This document shows, one piece after another, positions 1-10,916 of a stretch of DNA of 64,000 nucleotides. The DNA lies in contig NC_065872.1 in NCBI RefSeq assembly GCF_933775445.1, forward strand, positions 4,030,001 to 4,094,000, in the 5' to 3' direction. The stretch comes from Argentina anserina (lineage: Eukaryota; Streptophyta; Magnoliopsida; Rosales; Rosaceae). Made by a program: the position numbers and the translations under genes. Under the pieces are notes generated by a model. The model was not told where the DNA came from. It did no database searches and was given only the letters and a program-made list of their open reading frames with translations. Numbering within the stretch: position 1 is the first letter of the stretch; the number at the start of each line of letters is the position of its first letter.

Positions 1-519
1 AAGTTTTAACTGCGATTAAGGTATGATTTGTTGTTATTGATGGTTGGATTGTGATTATGATGAATTTTGGGATCGAATTGAGGAGATCGGAGGTGTGTGA
101 GGAGGAAGGGATACCGCCGCCTAGAGGCGGCGCGTGGAGGAGCGTGGGAGGAGTAGGAGGCGGCCTAGGACCGCAGAGAGGAAGAGGGGAGAAAGGAGGA
201 GGGTTTTGGGGTGGTGGTGACATCACACGCGCCGGTTTTGGGCTCGGCGCGTGGGCCCCACGCGCTGCCTGCCGGGGGTGGCGCGTGTGCCACACGCGCC
301 GCCACGTGCGGCGGTGTGACAGTGTTTTCCGATAGGGGTATTTTGGTAATTTACTTAAATGTAAATGTAAATTTTATTTACTACGGTAAATGTAATTAAA
401 TTTTACCTTCGGTAAATGTAAATATAAATTACTTTCAGTAAATGTAAAAAGTAATTTTGTAAAAGGGTAATTTAGTAAATTTTATTTACTGAATTTGTAT
501 TTACATTTAAATCGTACGT

Positions 520-655
520 ATACGTACAGAAATACGTATTAATATTTATACGTACAGAAATACGTATTAATATTTATACGTACAGAAATACGTATATAAT
601 ATTTATACGTACAGAAATACGTATATAATATTTATACGTACAGAAATACGTATTA
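520..655. repeat. 28-29 bp tandem repeat inside LTR copy A, about 5 units
   Basis: Units of about 28 bp of the form atacgtacagaaatacgtat plus an AT-rich spacer follow one another about five times. Each unit contains the near-palindromic pair TACGTA and its partner. The opposite-strand LTR has the matching array at about 8931-9066, so the array belongs to the LTR family and is not local slippage. Confidence 0.85.
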
Positions 656-1390
656 ATTTCATAGTTGTACAGTATCCGGGAATAGTAACAGTGAATAGTA
701 CCAATGAACAGTAACTTCGTAAAACCGAAAATTGCTGAACAGTAACCGATTATTACTGTTTCGGCATTTAAAGGTTACGAAACGATTCTAAATTATTTTC
801 TTATCTTTTCAAGGTGATCGTTAAACCGAGGAAAGGAATTATCATCGGAAATTGTGGAATTACGCTCGAGTCGTTAAGGTGAGTAAAATCTCACTTATTT
901 ACGAATCTACCCTTGCGGTGATTCCAAGATTTTTGCAAGAGTTTTTAATATTGAATTACGACACGTATACAATATAGTGGATTACGTATATATCGTATAA
1001 ATGGTAATAAGTACATATATATATATATTTTGCTATATTATATACTGTTATGAATTCATTGGAATTGGTCATTTCGAATGACGAGAATTAAATGTTGAGC
1101 ATGTGATGTGATTTTTGTACAATATGAGGTGTGATTATTGTACGTGGTTTTAACATGAGTTTGTTAAAATGTTTTGTCTTCGGACGAGTTTTGTCTTCGG
1201 ACGAGTTTTTGTCTTCGGACGTGTTTATGAAATATGACATGTATACGATATAATGGATTATATATATATTGTATAAATGGTAAATATGTACATATATATA
1301 TAGTTTGCTATATAATATACTGTTATGATTTTATCGTGATTTATGTCATTTCGATGACGAGATTTAAATATCGAGCATGTGATTTTGATT

Positions 1391-1672
1391 TGTACAATAT
1401 GATGTGAGATTATTGTACGTGATTTTAACATTGAGTTTGTTAAAATGTTGATTTGTCTTCGGACATGATTTTTGGTACAATATGATGTGAGATTATTGTA
1501 CGTGATTTTAACATTGAGATTGTTAAAATGTTGATTTGTCTTCGGATATGATTTTTGGTACAATATGATGTGAGATTATTGTACGTGATTTTTAACATTG
1601 AGATTGTTAAAATGTTGATTTGTCTTCGGACGTGATTGGTACAATATGATGTGAGATTATTGTACGTGTTTG
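1391..1672. repeat. About 84 bp tandem repeat inside LTR copy A, 3+ units
   Basis: The unit contains acaatatgatgtgagattat followed by tgtacgtgattttaacattg and a gatttgtcttcgga segment. It recurs at about 1391, 1474, 1557 and (partial) 1637. A related run of short ttttgtcttcggacg repeats sits at 1170-1220. The LTR at 7978-10359 has essentially one unit, so the array expanded in this copy or shrank in the other. Confidence 0.8.
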
Positions 1673-2440
1673 GCAAGTCGGAACCTAGCCTTTGGCCGGG
1701 CGAAAGTTACGATACAGTTAGAGCTCTAGTCTGTCTGCCTTAGTACTGCATGTGAGATAACGGGTGGTTATCTGCTCATGGGTACTCAGTTTATTTGGAT
1801 GTTGGGTAGCGGGTGGCTATCCAATATCAGCGGTGTATTACGAGAGGGGTAACAGATGTGTACCAGCGTTCTTGGTACCCGTATTATAAATGCATTTGGG
1901 TAACCAGAAGGGTTACTTAATTTCTCATGAGCGCTTCTTTTTCTTTGGGACAACCAGATGGGCCGTCCACTGACTCATGAGTGCATTTATATTTGTTTGA
2001 TTTGTGGATTTTCGTATATACATTAATATGCGAGTTTTATTTTCATTTTACTCATACGAGCTGTAAAGCTTACCGGGTTTGTGTTTACAATCCCGGTGCA
2101 CCAATTCGATGGTGTAGTGGATAACTCCGCAGGTGTGGATTAGCGGGAATTGACGGACCGCTCAGAGGACTTGAAGTTATTTATCTCCAGCTTGCATGAA
2201 TATTTGGTGTGACTATCTTGTGAGGATTATACATTTCCAATTGTTATAATGTTGAATTATAAGTTTGGTTTGTAATAATTGGTTTTCTGAGTTGTTTTGA
2301 GAACTCAGTGATGATCCGCTGTGCACGTTAAATGATTTCGATTTTATTGAGATTATTTTGTGTTTAACGACTTTGAAATTTTGAGTTTTTAGGCTCGAAA
2401 TTTGGGGTCGTTACATGTATATATATACTGCTGCATGCAG

Positions 2441-2719
2441 TTGACTACATCAGAAGGGCTGGAGTTTATTCACAGCTCCAGAGTAGCAAAGCACTTGATA
2501 GCTGCATCCGAAAAATTAGGAGAACTAGTCAATGGAGTACATAAGAACGCGATGGTGGTGAATGTGGGAGCTGATGGCAAGATAATTAAGAAGCTTCAGG
2601 ATCCTAACGGAAGTGTAATGTCGTTTGTGACATCGGCTGTAGAATTTGAGGATCATCTTTACTTGGGGAGCCTGCAGAATCACTTCATTGGCAAGTTGCC
2701 ACTGAATAATGTTACGTAA
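2441..2719 (+). pseudogene. Strictosidine synthase-like terminal exon, separated from its gene by LTR copy A
   Basis: The translation from 2441 matches the last exon of the intact SSL gene (7402-7674) almost residue for residue: LTTSEGLEFIHSSRVAKHL here, LTSNGMEFVHSSRIAKHL there, and both end in a FIGKLPLN-type tail. The acceptor (ctgcatgcag) and the TAA stop are intact. LTR copy A ends at 2415, inside what was the last intron, so the other exons are displaced to the left of the window or lost. The 3' flank to about 2830 also resembles the flank of the intact gene, which shows a tandem gene duplication. On its own it is a gene fragment. If the upstream exons survive beyond the left edge, the gene could still be whole, with the LTR in its last intron. 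Confidence 0.85.
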
Positions 2720-3703
2720 CACTAGTTTACTAGGATCAGTAGCACGAATAATCAAACTGATTTACTTCTCAACTCTCATATATAGTGACAAATAAAAGTT
2801 ATTCAGTGCAAAATGTTTACATGAAAGCAAAGTCACTGACCTTGCGTGCCCTAGCTTGTGGGGAAGGTTGTGGTGCATATATACTTTGCCTTGGCCACGC
2901 CGACGTATCAGGTTCAGTATTCTGAGCTCCAAACAAAAAGCCTGGGCCTGCGGAGATGTTTCACTCAACCCTAGCTAGAGCACGATCAAGATTCCGCCGC
3001 GCCTGGTCGTCCGGTGGTGGTTTGTTCTCTCTCAAAGCCGCATCCAGGGTGGTCCGGCGCAGGGCAGTCCAACATGGATGAAAAACCCTCTAACTTAAAT
3101 TGACATACAACAACTATTAAGATTCTCAAAATAGAATCGAAGCTGATCGACATCAATCCCATCCTCTACTGTGAAACAACGCTTATATAAAACCAATAGG
3201 TTGAAGAAGAATAGAAGATCAACCTCCATTCGATCTGAAATATACGAAACATCCCCGCATCGAGCTCCACCGGGTCCTTTTGCATAAACTGTGCTCGATC
3301 CGATAAGCCGCAAGCTTAAAGTGAAGTGAAATGCCGGCGGCAAAACCTCTTACCTTAATCCAGAAAGACAGTACGTGTTGTCGATCGGCGGGAGGTTATC
3401 AATCGCACCAACACCCTCATACGGTGCGCGCCAACGTACACAGCAGGGGCTCGATCAAAACCCCAAGGTCCGCCTCGTCAATAGCATCCATATCGCAAAG
3501 GTTTTTAAGGCTAGGGTTTTCCTCTCTCAAGTCTCGGTACGTGTTTCCGCTTCCCAGTAGCGGCTAGGGTTTTCTTAGATATCGAATGTCAAATGACGAT
3601 ATGGTCAGTAGCTTGTTTATTTATTTTAACACACACACACAATACGAGTTATGAAATTGAGTTCCTCGAGTGTTCTTAAAAAAAGAAAGAAGAGGAAATT
3701 GAA
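2720..3703. other. Intergenic stretch, no supportable gene
   Basis: The first 110 bases are SSL-like 3' flank. A GC-richer part (2960-3560) contains short open frames and, on the minus strand, a possible GTAAG donor near 3350 after a short ATG frame starting near 3492 that soon hits a stop. I recognise no protein in it. It could be a decayed gene fragment. Confidence 0.4.
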
Positions 3704-4222
3704 TTATAACTTGAAACCCCTGGAATAATCCGATTTTACAATATCAAATAACAAAGTTCTAGAAGCTTCTCTAGGAACTTTCTCAATCCAATAAGCCGGC
3801 GAGGAATGACCTAGATCAGCTAGAGCATTAACTACAAAGTTAGCTTTTCTAAAAATATGCCGGAAGCTAATGCATCTAAACTGGGCAGTTAGGGCTTTAA
3901 TATCCCTATTAATCACAAGGAGCCTCCAGGGAGGTTGTGTAACTCCATTAACTGCATCAATGACCATCTTCGCGTCACCTTCAACATCCACTGAGTGAAA
4001 GCCACGTTCCAGAGTTACTTTCAAACTGTTCCTCAACGCCATAGCTTCAGCAATAGGAACCGAGGTGCGTCTGAAAGAAGTAGCTACTGCATATATATAG
4101 ATTGGCTGACCGTCTTCAATATTCCTCGAGTGATCGATGCATTTGTGTACTTCATGTTGTTGTGTACGTGGACCGCAACTATTAACAGCACGAATGCACG
4201 ATGATGCAGTGATTGAAGTCAT
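3704..4222 (-). pseudogene. RNase H-like domain fragment (plant RVT_3 type), probably from a non-LTR retroelement
   Basis: The minus-strand frame encodes about 172 residues. It includes AEAMALRNSLKVTLERGF, a DVEGDAKMVIDAV segment and HIFRKANFVVNALADLGH, which is the order and spacing of the RNase H-like domains common in plant LINEs and domesticated relatives. The normal N-terminal strand with its first catalytic Asp is not recognisable. The HxxNxxAD signature near the end reads ANFVVNALAD, so the usual ADxLA Asp appears to be Asn. No reverse transcriptase lies next to it. I read it as an inactive fragment. An alternative is a short single-exon RNase H-like gene. Confidence 0.65.
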
Positions 4223-5023
4223 GAACTTCTTAATCTTAAACTCTTAATGTTGCTGCCTTTAATTAACTGAAATATATATCGATTACTGCATTAAGCTTGT
4301 TCATCTTGATATTATATCATAATTAAGAACTTATAGATCTGTCAGTCTGTCACTCACTCACATGCATTCTCAACCCAACATTTGAAATGGGCATATCCTA
4401 AGTTCCGGATCCAAATTTTGAGATGTCTGTACATTCAAATCAGCATGCATATGCATATATATTCTAACTAAAACTAGCTATCCGAAAAGGAAAAAAAAAA
4501 CTAAAACTAGCTACCAGAAGAAAACTAAACTAAGACTAGCTACCGTATTGGAAACGGGTGCCGGCTTATTTTGGATGATCGATCAAGAGCATGTGATCCG
4601 ATCACGCGACAACCGGACCATTGACCCTCAATGCACGCTACGTCGTTCTGCATTACATATTTCTTTTATGCTTATAGGACATACTTGGCAACTTGCTTCT
4701 TGACTCAACTGGCCGGCAATTTTATTTTGATAATTAGTTTTTCATCAACTGAGAATAATTCTATAGGAATGAAAGTACATAACATATGGAACATCACATT
4801 TTTTATCCTCAATATAAATATAAATAAGAAGAAATTAATGTTAGTCATTTGTATAAGAAGATCTAGAAGGAGCGTGTTTTCCCCGTTGCACCAAATTATT
4901 GAGAACATTTCAGTACAAGCTAAAATAATCTCAGTCCCGATCCCATTGCGTGTTGTAACTGGTCTATTTAAACACACAATCACTTTATTCTATCCAAAGA
5001 AAGAACCTCATCCTTGCTCCCTT
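4223..5023. other. Intergenic stretch upstream of the SSL gene
   Basis: AT-rich sequence without a recognisable gene. It must hold the SSL promoter. The frame that is open from 4631 into exon 1 shows no SSL-like sequence before the Met at 5024. Confidence 0.5.
4963..4972 (+). promoter_or_regulatory. Possible TATA box of the SSL gene
   Basis: The sequence tctatttaaa lies about 60 bases before the ATG at 5024, a plausible distance for a TATA element and a short leader. Assigned by position and base composition only. Confidence 0.35.
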
Positions 5024-5806
5024 ATGGCTCTGAAACATTTGCCAACCAGCCTAACCTCGTGTGCAGGCTTTGGTTTAGCTTGTTTGCTTGCATTCACAGT
5101 TCAAGTCTACTTGTTCTCACCAATATCCCCAGTCTCACTTGAACTACCTCCATCTTCTTCGCTTCCTCAAAACAACATATTACAGGTGAAGCATTCTCTC
5201 AGTTATCAGTTATATACTTATATAGTTATATTATGGTTATCTGTAATTAACTTGATACGTGCTTTTGTTCGCTTTCATGATAATGTGTTTTTATGTAGGG
5301 GGTGATTAAGCTTGGAGATGGAGTACTTCTGAAACCAGAAGATATTGCTTTTGATAGAGAAGGCACACTCTATGCGGCCACAAGAGATGGTTGGATCAAA
5401 AGGCTTCAGAGAAATGGGAGTTGGGAGGATTGGAAGATGTTGAATACTGATACACTTCTTGGAATTACTATCACAAACGAAGGTGATCTTGTTGCATGTG
5501 ATGTTGATCAGGTAATGTACATACAGTACAGTACTTATCCCTCAGCCTAATCCATAAACATGATGACCTCTAAACGTTTCAATGGCAACAAATTAAAAGA
5601 CTACTGGTTTTTTCAGTGGTGCCCTAGTTATCTGCTCTCTATTGGCTTAGTCCGAGTATTAGTGATGAGGGATGTTATCGATCTTTCATTACATATTCGG
5701 GATTACATGAACAGTGGATAATTTATAAAATCATTTTATTTTATATATATGGAGCCAATATTGGAGGTTATCTAGAAAGAACACATGCATGGAAATCGAA
5801 TGGTTT

Positions 5807-5862
<56 letters not shown>

Positions 5863-7674
5863 CTCGTCTCCTTATCGTACTAAATACGTCATTTTAGTGT
5901 TAGATGATCAAGTCTTTCGATTTAGTTCATTTTTACCACACAAGATTCTAAGCAGCTAAAGTATTAAAGAGCCAAAGAATGGAGAAGTTTGGTAGCATTC
6001 TTAACTTCTTAAGTACTGCATGTAAACCGTGACTTCCATTTAACCTTGCTGAAAGGTCAAATATGTGATTTGCAGGGTTTGCTTAAGGTTACTGCAAATG
6101 GAATCACGGTTCTTGCTTCACACGTTAATGGGTCCAAAATAAGGTAAGTGTCTGCTTCATGCGGTCGCTTATAATGCCTCTGTAAGCTCCAGTATAGTAG
6201 GATGCTTGTGTATACCTTATTCAGTGAAACTAATCCATTACGTTCAAAATTTATGTATCAACTTTCAAGTGCCCTGCAACTTACCCATGCGAGGCTTTAC
6301 CCCTTAGGTAATGCTTAAATATATATATTTACTACAACCCTTAGATTTACTGGCTTCGAACTTCTTGGTTCCACACTTCCACCCTATACTGGAAAACGAC
6401 GAGAGAAAGCAATGTCTTATTCACACAAACGAGCCAAGTTCAAAAACATTTATTCTGAGGTTTGGAAGTTTCGTCCATATTGAAGAATTGGAACTGGTAG
6501 CACTGCTGGAATATAAGTAATCTCTCTTTATCAATTGGGACCGCTTTATAAGTCCTATAACATTTTCAAACACACCATGGTTTGTTCGTAGGTAAGATGA
6601 GTAGTCCATGAATGTTGCCATCAAAACCTAAGAACTTTTCCCTCCGTGGCTTTTGTTTGGGTTCTCAATTTGGGATTTTTCTGTTTCATTGGTAAAGATT
6701 ATAAGTCCACAGCGATGGCACAGTTTCAAAGGGATGATGCATATTGTTCATAAGTTTATAGAATCCCAAAATAGACCAAAAATAAATATTTAGGGACGAA
6801 AGACCATAGGCCAAGTAATTAAGAAAATGTTGGTGTAACTTTATGTACATGCTGTTCATATCAGATTTGCAGATGATGTGATTGAAGCTTCAGATGGGAG
6901 TCTCTACTTTAGTGTTGCAAGCACAAAATTTGGACTTCATAATTGGTATCTCGACGTGCTCGAGGCAAAACCACATGGGCAGCTGCTCATGTATAACCCT
7001 TCATCAAACGAGACCTCAATCTTACTTGAGGGTTTGGGTTTTGCTAATGGAGTTGCAGTTTCAGAAGACCAGAATTATCTGGTGGTCTGTGAAACATGGA
7101 AGTAAGCATGACTGACGCAACAGTAACATTGAGATAAAATGAGCTCATAGCTAATAGTTGGTTTTGTTTGGGGGCAGATTCAGGTGCCTAAGGTATTGGC
7201 TAAAGGGGGAGAAGAGAGGGCAGACCGAGATCTTCATTGAGAACCTTCCCGGCGCCCCCGACAACATCAATCTTGCTCCAGATGGGTCCTTCTGGATTGC
7301 TCTACTTCAGGTCTAAATTTTAGGTTCATCTTTTGATTTGTGAACTATTGCAGCAGACCAAGTATTAACTCGTATCAATGACTTGTATAAATATGCTGCA
7401 GTTGACTTCGAATGGGATGGAGTTTGTGCATAGCTCCAGAATTGCAAAACACTTGATAGCAACATCTGGGAAATTAGTAGAACTAGTCAATGGACTACAA
7501 AAGAGAGCTACGGTGGTGAATGTGGGTGCTGATGGCAAGATAATCAAGAAGCTCGAAGATCCTAATGGAAATGTGATGTCGTTTGTAACTTCGGTTTTGG
7601 AATTTGAGGATCATCTTTACTTTGGGAGCTTGCAGAACTTCTTCATTGGCAAGTTGCCACTGAATGTTGCATAA
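5024..7674 (+). CDS. Strictosidine synthase-like (APMAP-type) protein, 6 exons
   Basis: Joined exons 5024-5185, 5299-5511, 6076-6143, 6865-7101, 7178-7310 and 7402-7674 give 361 residues with all phases consistent and GT-AG introns. A hydrophobic segment (residues about 13-31) forms a signal anchor. KPEDIAFDREGTLYA (about 65-79), FADDVIEASDGSLYF (about 149-163), GFANGVAVS and NLPGAPDNI are typical of the six-bladed beta-propeller of the SSL/APMAP family. Length matches that family. Most plant SSL proteins are not true strictosidine synthases; the substrate is unknown, and I could not assign the catalytic Glu of the alkaloid enzyme. Start chosen: first Met before the anchor, short leader, TATA-like box upstream. 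Intron 2 holds an (AT)n tract. The gene lies between two LTR copies in opposite orientation. Confidence 0.9.
5809..5860. repeat. (AT)n microsatellite in SSL intron 2
   Basis: About 52 bases of uninterrupted AT dinucleotide between exons 2 and 3. Confidence 0.95.
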
Positions 7675-7820
7675 ACACTCATTTACTAGCATGAATAAAC
7701 AAAAAGGCTTCATCTTATAGTGAAAAATCAAAGTAAATCTGAGCAAGATGTTTACATGATCAAAACTTGTGTATCTATTTGCAAGGACATTAGCAATTGA
7801 AAATCTACATATTAATTGCA

Positions 7821-7895
7821 ATCCCATTCTCTTCTCTATCTGGATTCTTCTTAACCCCATCAGGTGATTGCTTATCTGACGTGCTCGATGCCTCT
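7821..7895 (-). pseudogene. Duplicated fragment of the RECQL3 terminal exon (left part)
   Basis: The stretch with ggattcttcttaaccccatc and aggtgattgcttatctgac matches the 3' end of RECQL3 at about 12078-12142 (ggattcttcttaaccccatc, aggtgattgcttatccgac). It continues on the far side of an insertion at 10878-10916. The fragment lies just downstream of the SSL gene, as the real RECQL3 end lies downstream of the SSL remnant at 11861-11900. This indicates a tandem duplication with an end inside the helicase gene. Confidence 0.85.
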
Positions 7896-7977
7896 TGTTA
7901 AAGAGCGACAAGCGTGGCCCATGGACCAACTGTATCGATATTGTCTCAACTTAGCCACCTCACATGTGTTGGGTTTT

Positions 7978-10359
7978 TGTAACGACCCCAAAATTTCGAG
8001 CCTAAAAACTCAAAATCTCAAAGTCGTTAGAACACCAAAAACAATCTCAATGAAAATGAAATCATTTAACGTGCACAGCGGATCATCTCTGAGTTCCAAA
8101 TACAACTCAGTCAAAACAATTATTACAAACCAAATTTATAATTCGACATTACATATGATGGAATGTAATAATCCTCACAAATAAAATCACTCCAATTCTC
8201 ACACACAAAATCCACGCTAGAAATCTCACCACGAACGGACACGTACGACTTCAATAATCTCACATCATATTGTACCAAATCACGTCCGAAGACAAATCAA
8301 TATTTTAACAATCTCAATGTTAAAATCACGTACAATAATCTCACATCATATTGTACAATTCAAATCACATGCTCAATACATTCACAATAAAATCATAACA
8401 GTATATTATATAGCAAACTATATATATTCGTACTTATTTACCATTTATACAATATATATATAGTCCACTATATCTTATACATGTCATATTTCACAACACT
8501 TACTCAATACATAATCTTCCGTCATCAAAATGATCATTTCTAATGAATTAATAACAGTATATAATATAATGAACTATATATATATATGCACTTATTACCA
8601 TTATACAGTATATATATATAATCCACTAAATTGTATACATGTTGTAAATCATTATTAAATACTCTCGCAAAAATCTTGAATCACCGCGAGGGTAGATTCG
8701 TAAAAATGTGAGATTTTACTCACCTTATTGACTTGAGCGTAATTCCACAATTCCTGAAGATAATTCATTTCCTCGATTTAACGATCACCTTGAAAAGATA
8801 AGAAAAGAATTTAGAATCGTTTCGTAAACCTTTAAATGCCGAAACAGTAATAATCGGATACTGTTCAGCAATTTTCGGTTTTACGAAGTTACTATTCACG
8901 GTTACTGTACAAATATACCATTAATACGTATTTCTGTACGTATAAATATTATATACGTATTTCTGTACGTATAAATATTGTATACGAATTTCTGTACGTA
9001 TAAATATTATATATGGATTTCTGTACGTATAAATATTATATACGTATTTCTGTACGTATACGTACTGTTTAAAATGTAAATACAATCTCAGTAAATAAAA
9101 TTTACTAAATTACCATTTACAATTTACTTTTTTACAATTACTGAAAGTAAATTATATTTACATTCACCGTAGGTAAAATTTAATTACATTTACCGTATGC
9201 AAATAAAATTTACATTTAAGTAAATTACCAAAATACCCTTCTCGGAATCACTATTCACGCGCCGCCGCCCGTGGCGGCGCGTGGCGCTCACGCGCCACTC
9301 ACTGTGGCAGCGCGTGGGGCCCACACGCCGAGGCTAACCACGGCGCGTATCACGCCACCGCCGCTCCAATTTCCTCCATTTTCTTCTCCCTTCCCCCTCC
9401 ACGGCCTCACGCCGCCCCTAGACCCCTACACGCTCCCACACGCGCCGCCTAGGGCGGCGGTGTTCACCAATTTCTCCCCTCCTCTGATTCTACTCCAAAA
9501 TCCTCCCAAACCATACAAATTTCATCAACAAACACACACAACCCGTAATCACATCCATTCATACCTTGATCGAAGCTAGAACCTCCGATTTGGCCTCGGA
9601 AAGGCTTGGATCGCCGGTGAATTTCAAATCCTTGGAGATAACTCGGATCGATAAAGTCTGGCCTCCAAGTTGAAGGCAGAGAGCACCAAGGTGAGGATCG
9701 ACGTCATACTGCCCTCCTCAGTGCCCTAGCTTCGCTGGCGAAAACGCGAGTTGTGGCGGGGTAACCTCTGAGCTTCGGGTTGTCTCGAGGAAGCTAACGG
9801 CGGCGAGGCGTGATGCGGCGAGCTCGAGGGTGGCTGTGAACGTCGTCGCGAAGCTCCTTGGACCGGCGGTGAGAGACACTAAGGTCGGAGTCGCCGGATT
9901 GAATTGAAGAAATTTCTGAAGGGAGAGGGAGGAGTTTCGGGGAAAGGGAGAGAGAGAGAGAAAAGAGGGAAGCGGCCGAACGGGTGAGAGAGGGTTTCCA
10001 ATTATGGAAACCCTAATCTCATAAATGCTCTATTTATACCAGTTTCCAAATCGGAAACTAACTTCCGACGTTAATAAGTTTTATGTACGATGTCCGTTTC
10101 GAACGCGTCACATACTCACGAACTCGTATCGACGATTTCTACAACTTTCATGAAGGAAGTTTTCGCGAACGGGCGACGGAATAAAAGTCGATAAATTCGT
10201 TCGGAAACGTAACGTTTTCTTATTAAACGTTCTCGAAACGTTTCCGTTTTCGTTTCGTAAAGTTTGCAAACAAACAATTTCATTTTAATTGAATTTGATA
10301 ACTTTATAGAATTCAATTCAATTCAAAAAAAATCGTTTTAAAAATCTAGGGTTATTACA
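7978..10359. mobile_element. Solo LTR (2.38 kb) inserted in the TRIM's LTR
   Basis: The block begins TGTAACGACCCC and ends GGGTTATTACA. It is bounded by a perfect 5 bp target duplication, gtttt, at 7973-7977 and 10360-10364. Removing it and one gtttt restores a TRIM LTR colinear with the copy at 10696-10877. There is no second LTR, primer-binding site or coding region, so it is a solo LTR left by recombination. It is the inverted relative of the LTR at 1-2415. Inside are a repeat array (about 8931-9066), a GC-rich part (9255-9470) and (GA)n near 9945-9962. The short open frames in the GC-rich part are not genes. Confidence 0.92.
8931..9066. repeat. 28-29 bp tandem repeat inside the solo LTR
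   Basis: About five units of the form tacgtatttctgtacgtata plus AT-rich spacer, the reverse complement of the array at 520-655. Confidence 0.85.
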
Positions 10360-10877
10360 GTTTTAATTACAAAAGGCCTCGGTACAATTGGTTATTATCC
10401 ACTCACTTATAAGCTTTATTTTCTTTGTCACTTCTTAGATGTGGGATCTCTCCTCTCCAACACACCCCCTCACGTGAAAATTAGGTTATAGGTATGCACG
10501 TGATAGATTAACATCTAACATACTGGGACGAAATAAACCAAGGTCCAGTAACCAACGACACTTGGTGACCATCCAATCGGAAACTCTCCGATGGCATAAT
10601 AATGACACCCATTTTGGGCCCATGATAAAGTGGCACCCAACTCGGGTCTATGACAGATTGGAGACGCGACTAGAGAGGGACCCACTCTGATAGCATGTTA
10701 AACAGCGACAAACCCTAAACCCATGAACCAACTGTACCGATATTGTCCCAACTTAGCCACCTCACAGGTGTTGGGTTTTAATCACAAAAGGCCTCGGTAC
10801 AATTGGTTATTATCCACCCACTTATAAGCTTTATTTTATTTGTCACTTCTTAGACGTGGGATATCTCCTCTCCAACA

Positions 10878-10916
10878 TCTCTCATCTTTTTGCTGTAGAT
10901 AAACTGTGAGCTAATC
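10878..10916 (-). pseudogene. Duplicated fragment of the RECQL3 terminal exon (right part)
   Basis: The segment ctttttgctgtagataaac and tgtgag resembles ctttttgctgttgataaac and tctgag at about 12150-12180 in RECQL3. It picks up where 7821-7895 stops, on the other side of the TRIM. Confidence 0.75.

Larger units (their letters stand above)
1..2415. mobile_element. LTR copy A (partial; runs off the left edge)
   Basis: This block is the inverted counterpart of the complete LTR at 7978-10359. Its right end reads ...GGGGTCGTTACA, the reverse complement of the TGTAACGACCCC start of that copy, and ends on the canonical CA at 2414-2415. The GC-rich patch (about 100-320), the cgtacagaaatacgta repeats and the stretch near 2280-2410 all have counterparts there. 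By comparison, roughly 0.8 kb of the LTR lies left of the window. Copy A carries extra sequence at about 1130-2160 that the other copy lacks. Whether it is a solo LTR or the end of a full element cannot be told from here. The TGTAACGACCC terminus recalls Ty3/gypsy LTRs, but no coding region is present to confirm that. No host gene is seen in it. Confidence 0.8.
7896..10877 (-). mobile_element. TRIM (miniature LTR element), interrupted by a solo LTR
   Basis: Two direct repeats of about 180 bp, each TGTTAAA...CTCTCCAACA when read on plus, act as LTRs: 10696-10877, and 7896-7977 continued at 10365-10462. On the minus strand the right LTR is followed by tgctatcagagtgg (10682-10695), a near match to the initiator-Met-tRNA binding site TGGTATCAGAG. 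A purine-rich gagggggtg lies before the other LTR (10463-10472). The interior is only about 230 bp with no coding capacity. Flanks are cctct (7891-7895) and tctct (10878-10882), a 4 of 5 target duplication. No 5S-like segment was seen in the LTR, so it does not look like Cassandra. The target was the duplicated RECQL3 exon. Confidence 0.82.

Noticed and set aside
51..399. Overlapping open frames in the GC-rich part of LTR copy A, and similar frames at 9271-9579
   Set aside because: They are GC-driven, Gly/Arg- or Pro-rich, and lie in LTR sequence repeated in both copies. No domain is recognisable.
3330..3570. Possible short gene around 3330-3570
   Set aside because: A minus-strand ATG and GTAAG donor are present, but the frame stops after about 25 codons and no protein family is recognised.
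4631..5023. Upstream extension of SSL exon 1 to a Met at 4631
   Set aside because: The extension has no SSL similarity and would put about 130 residues before the membrane anchor. The Met at 5024 fits the family.
7896..10877. Cassandra-type TRIM (with 5S rRNA-like LTR)
   Set aside because: The LTR has no recognisable 5S promoter or box C sequence, so only a generic TRIM call is supported.
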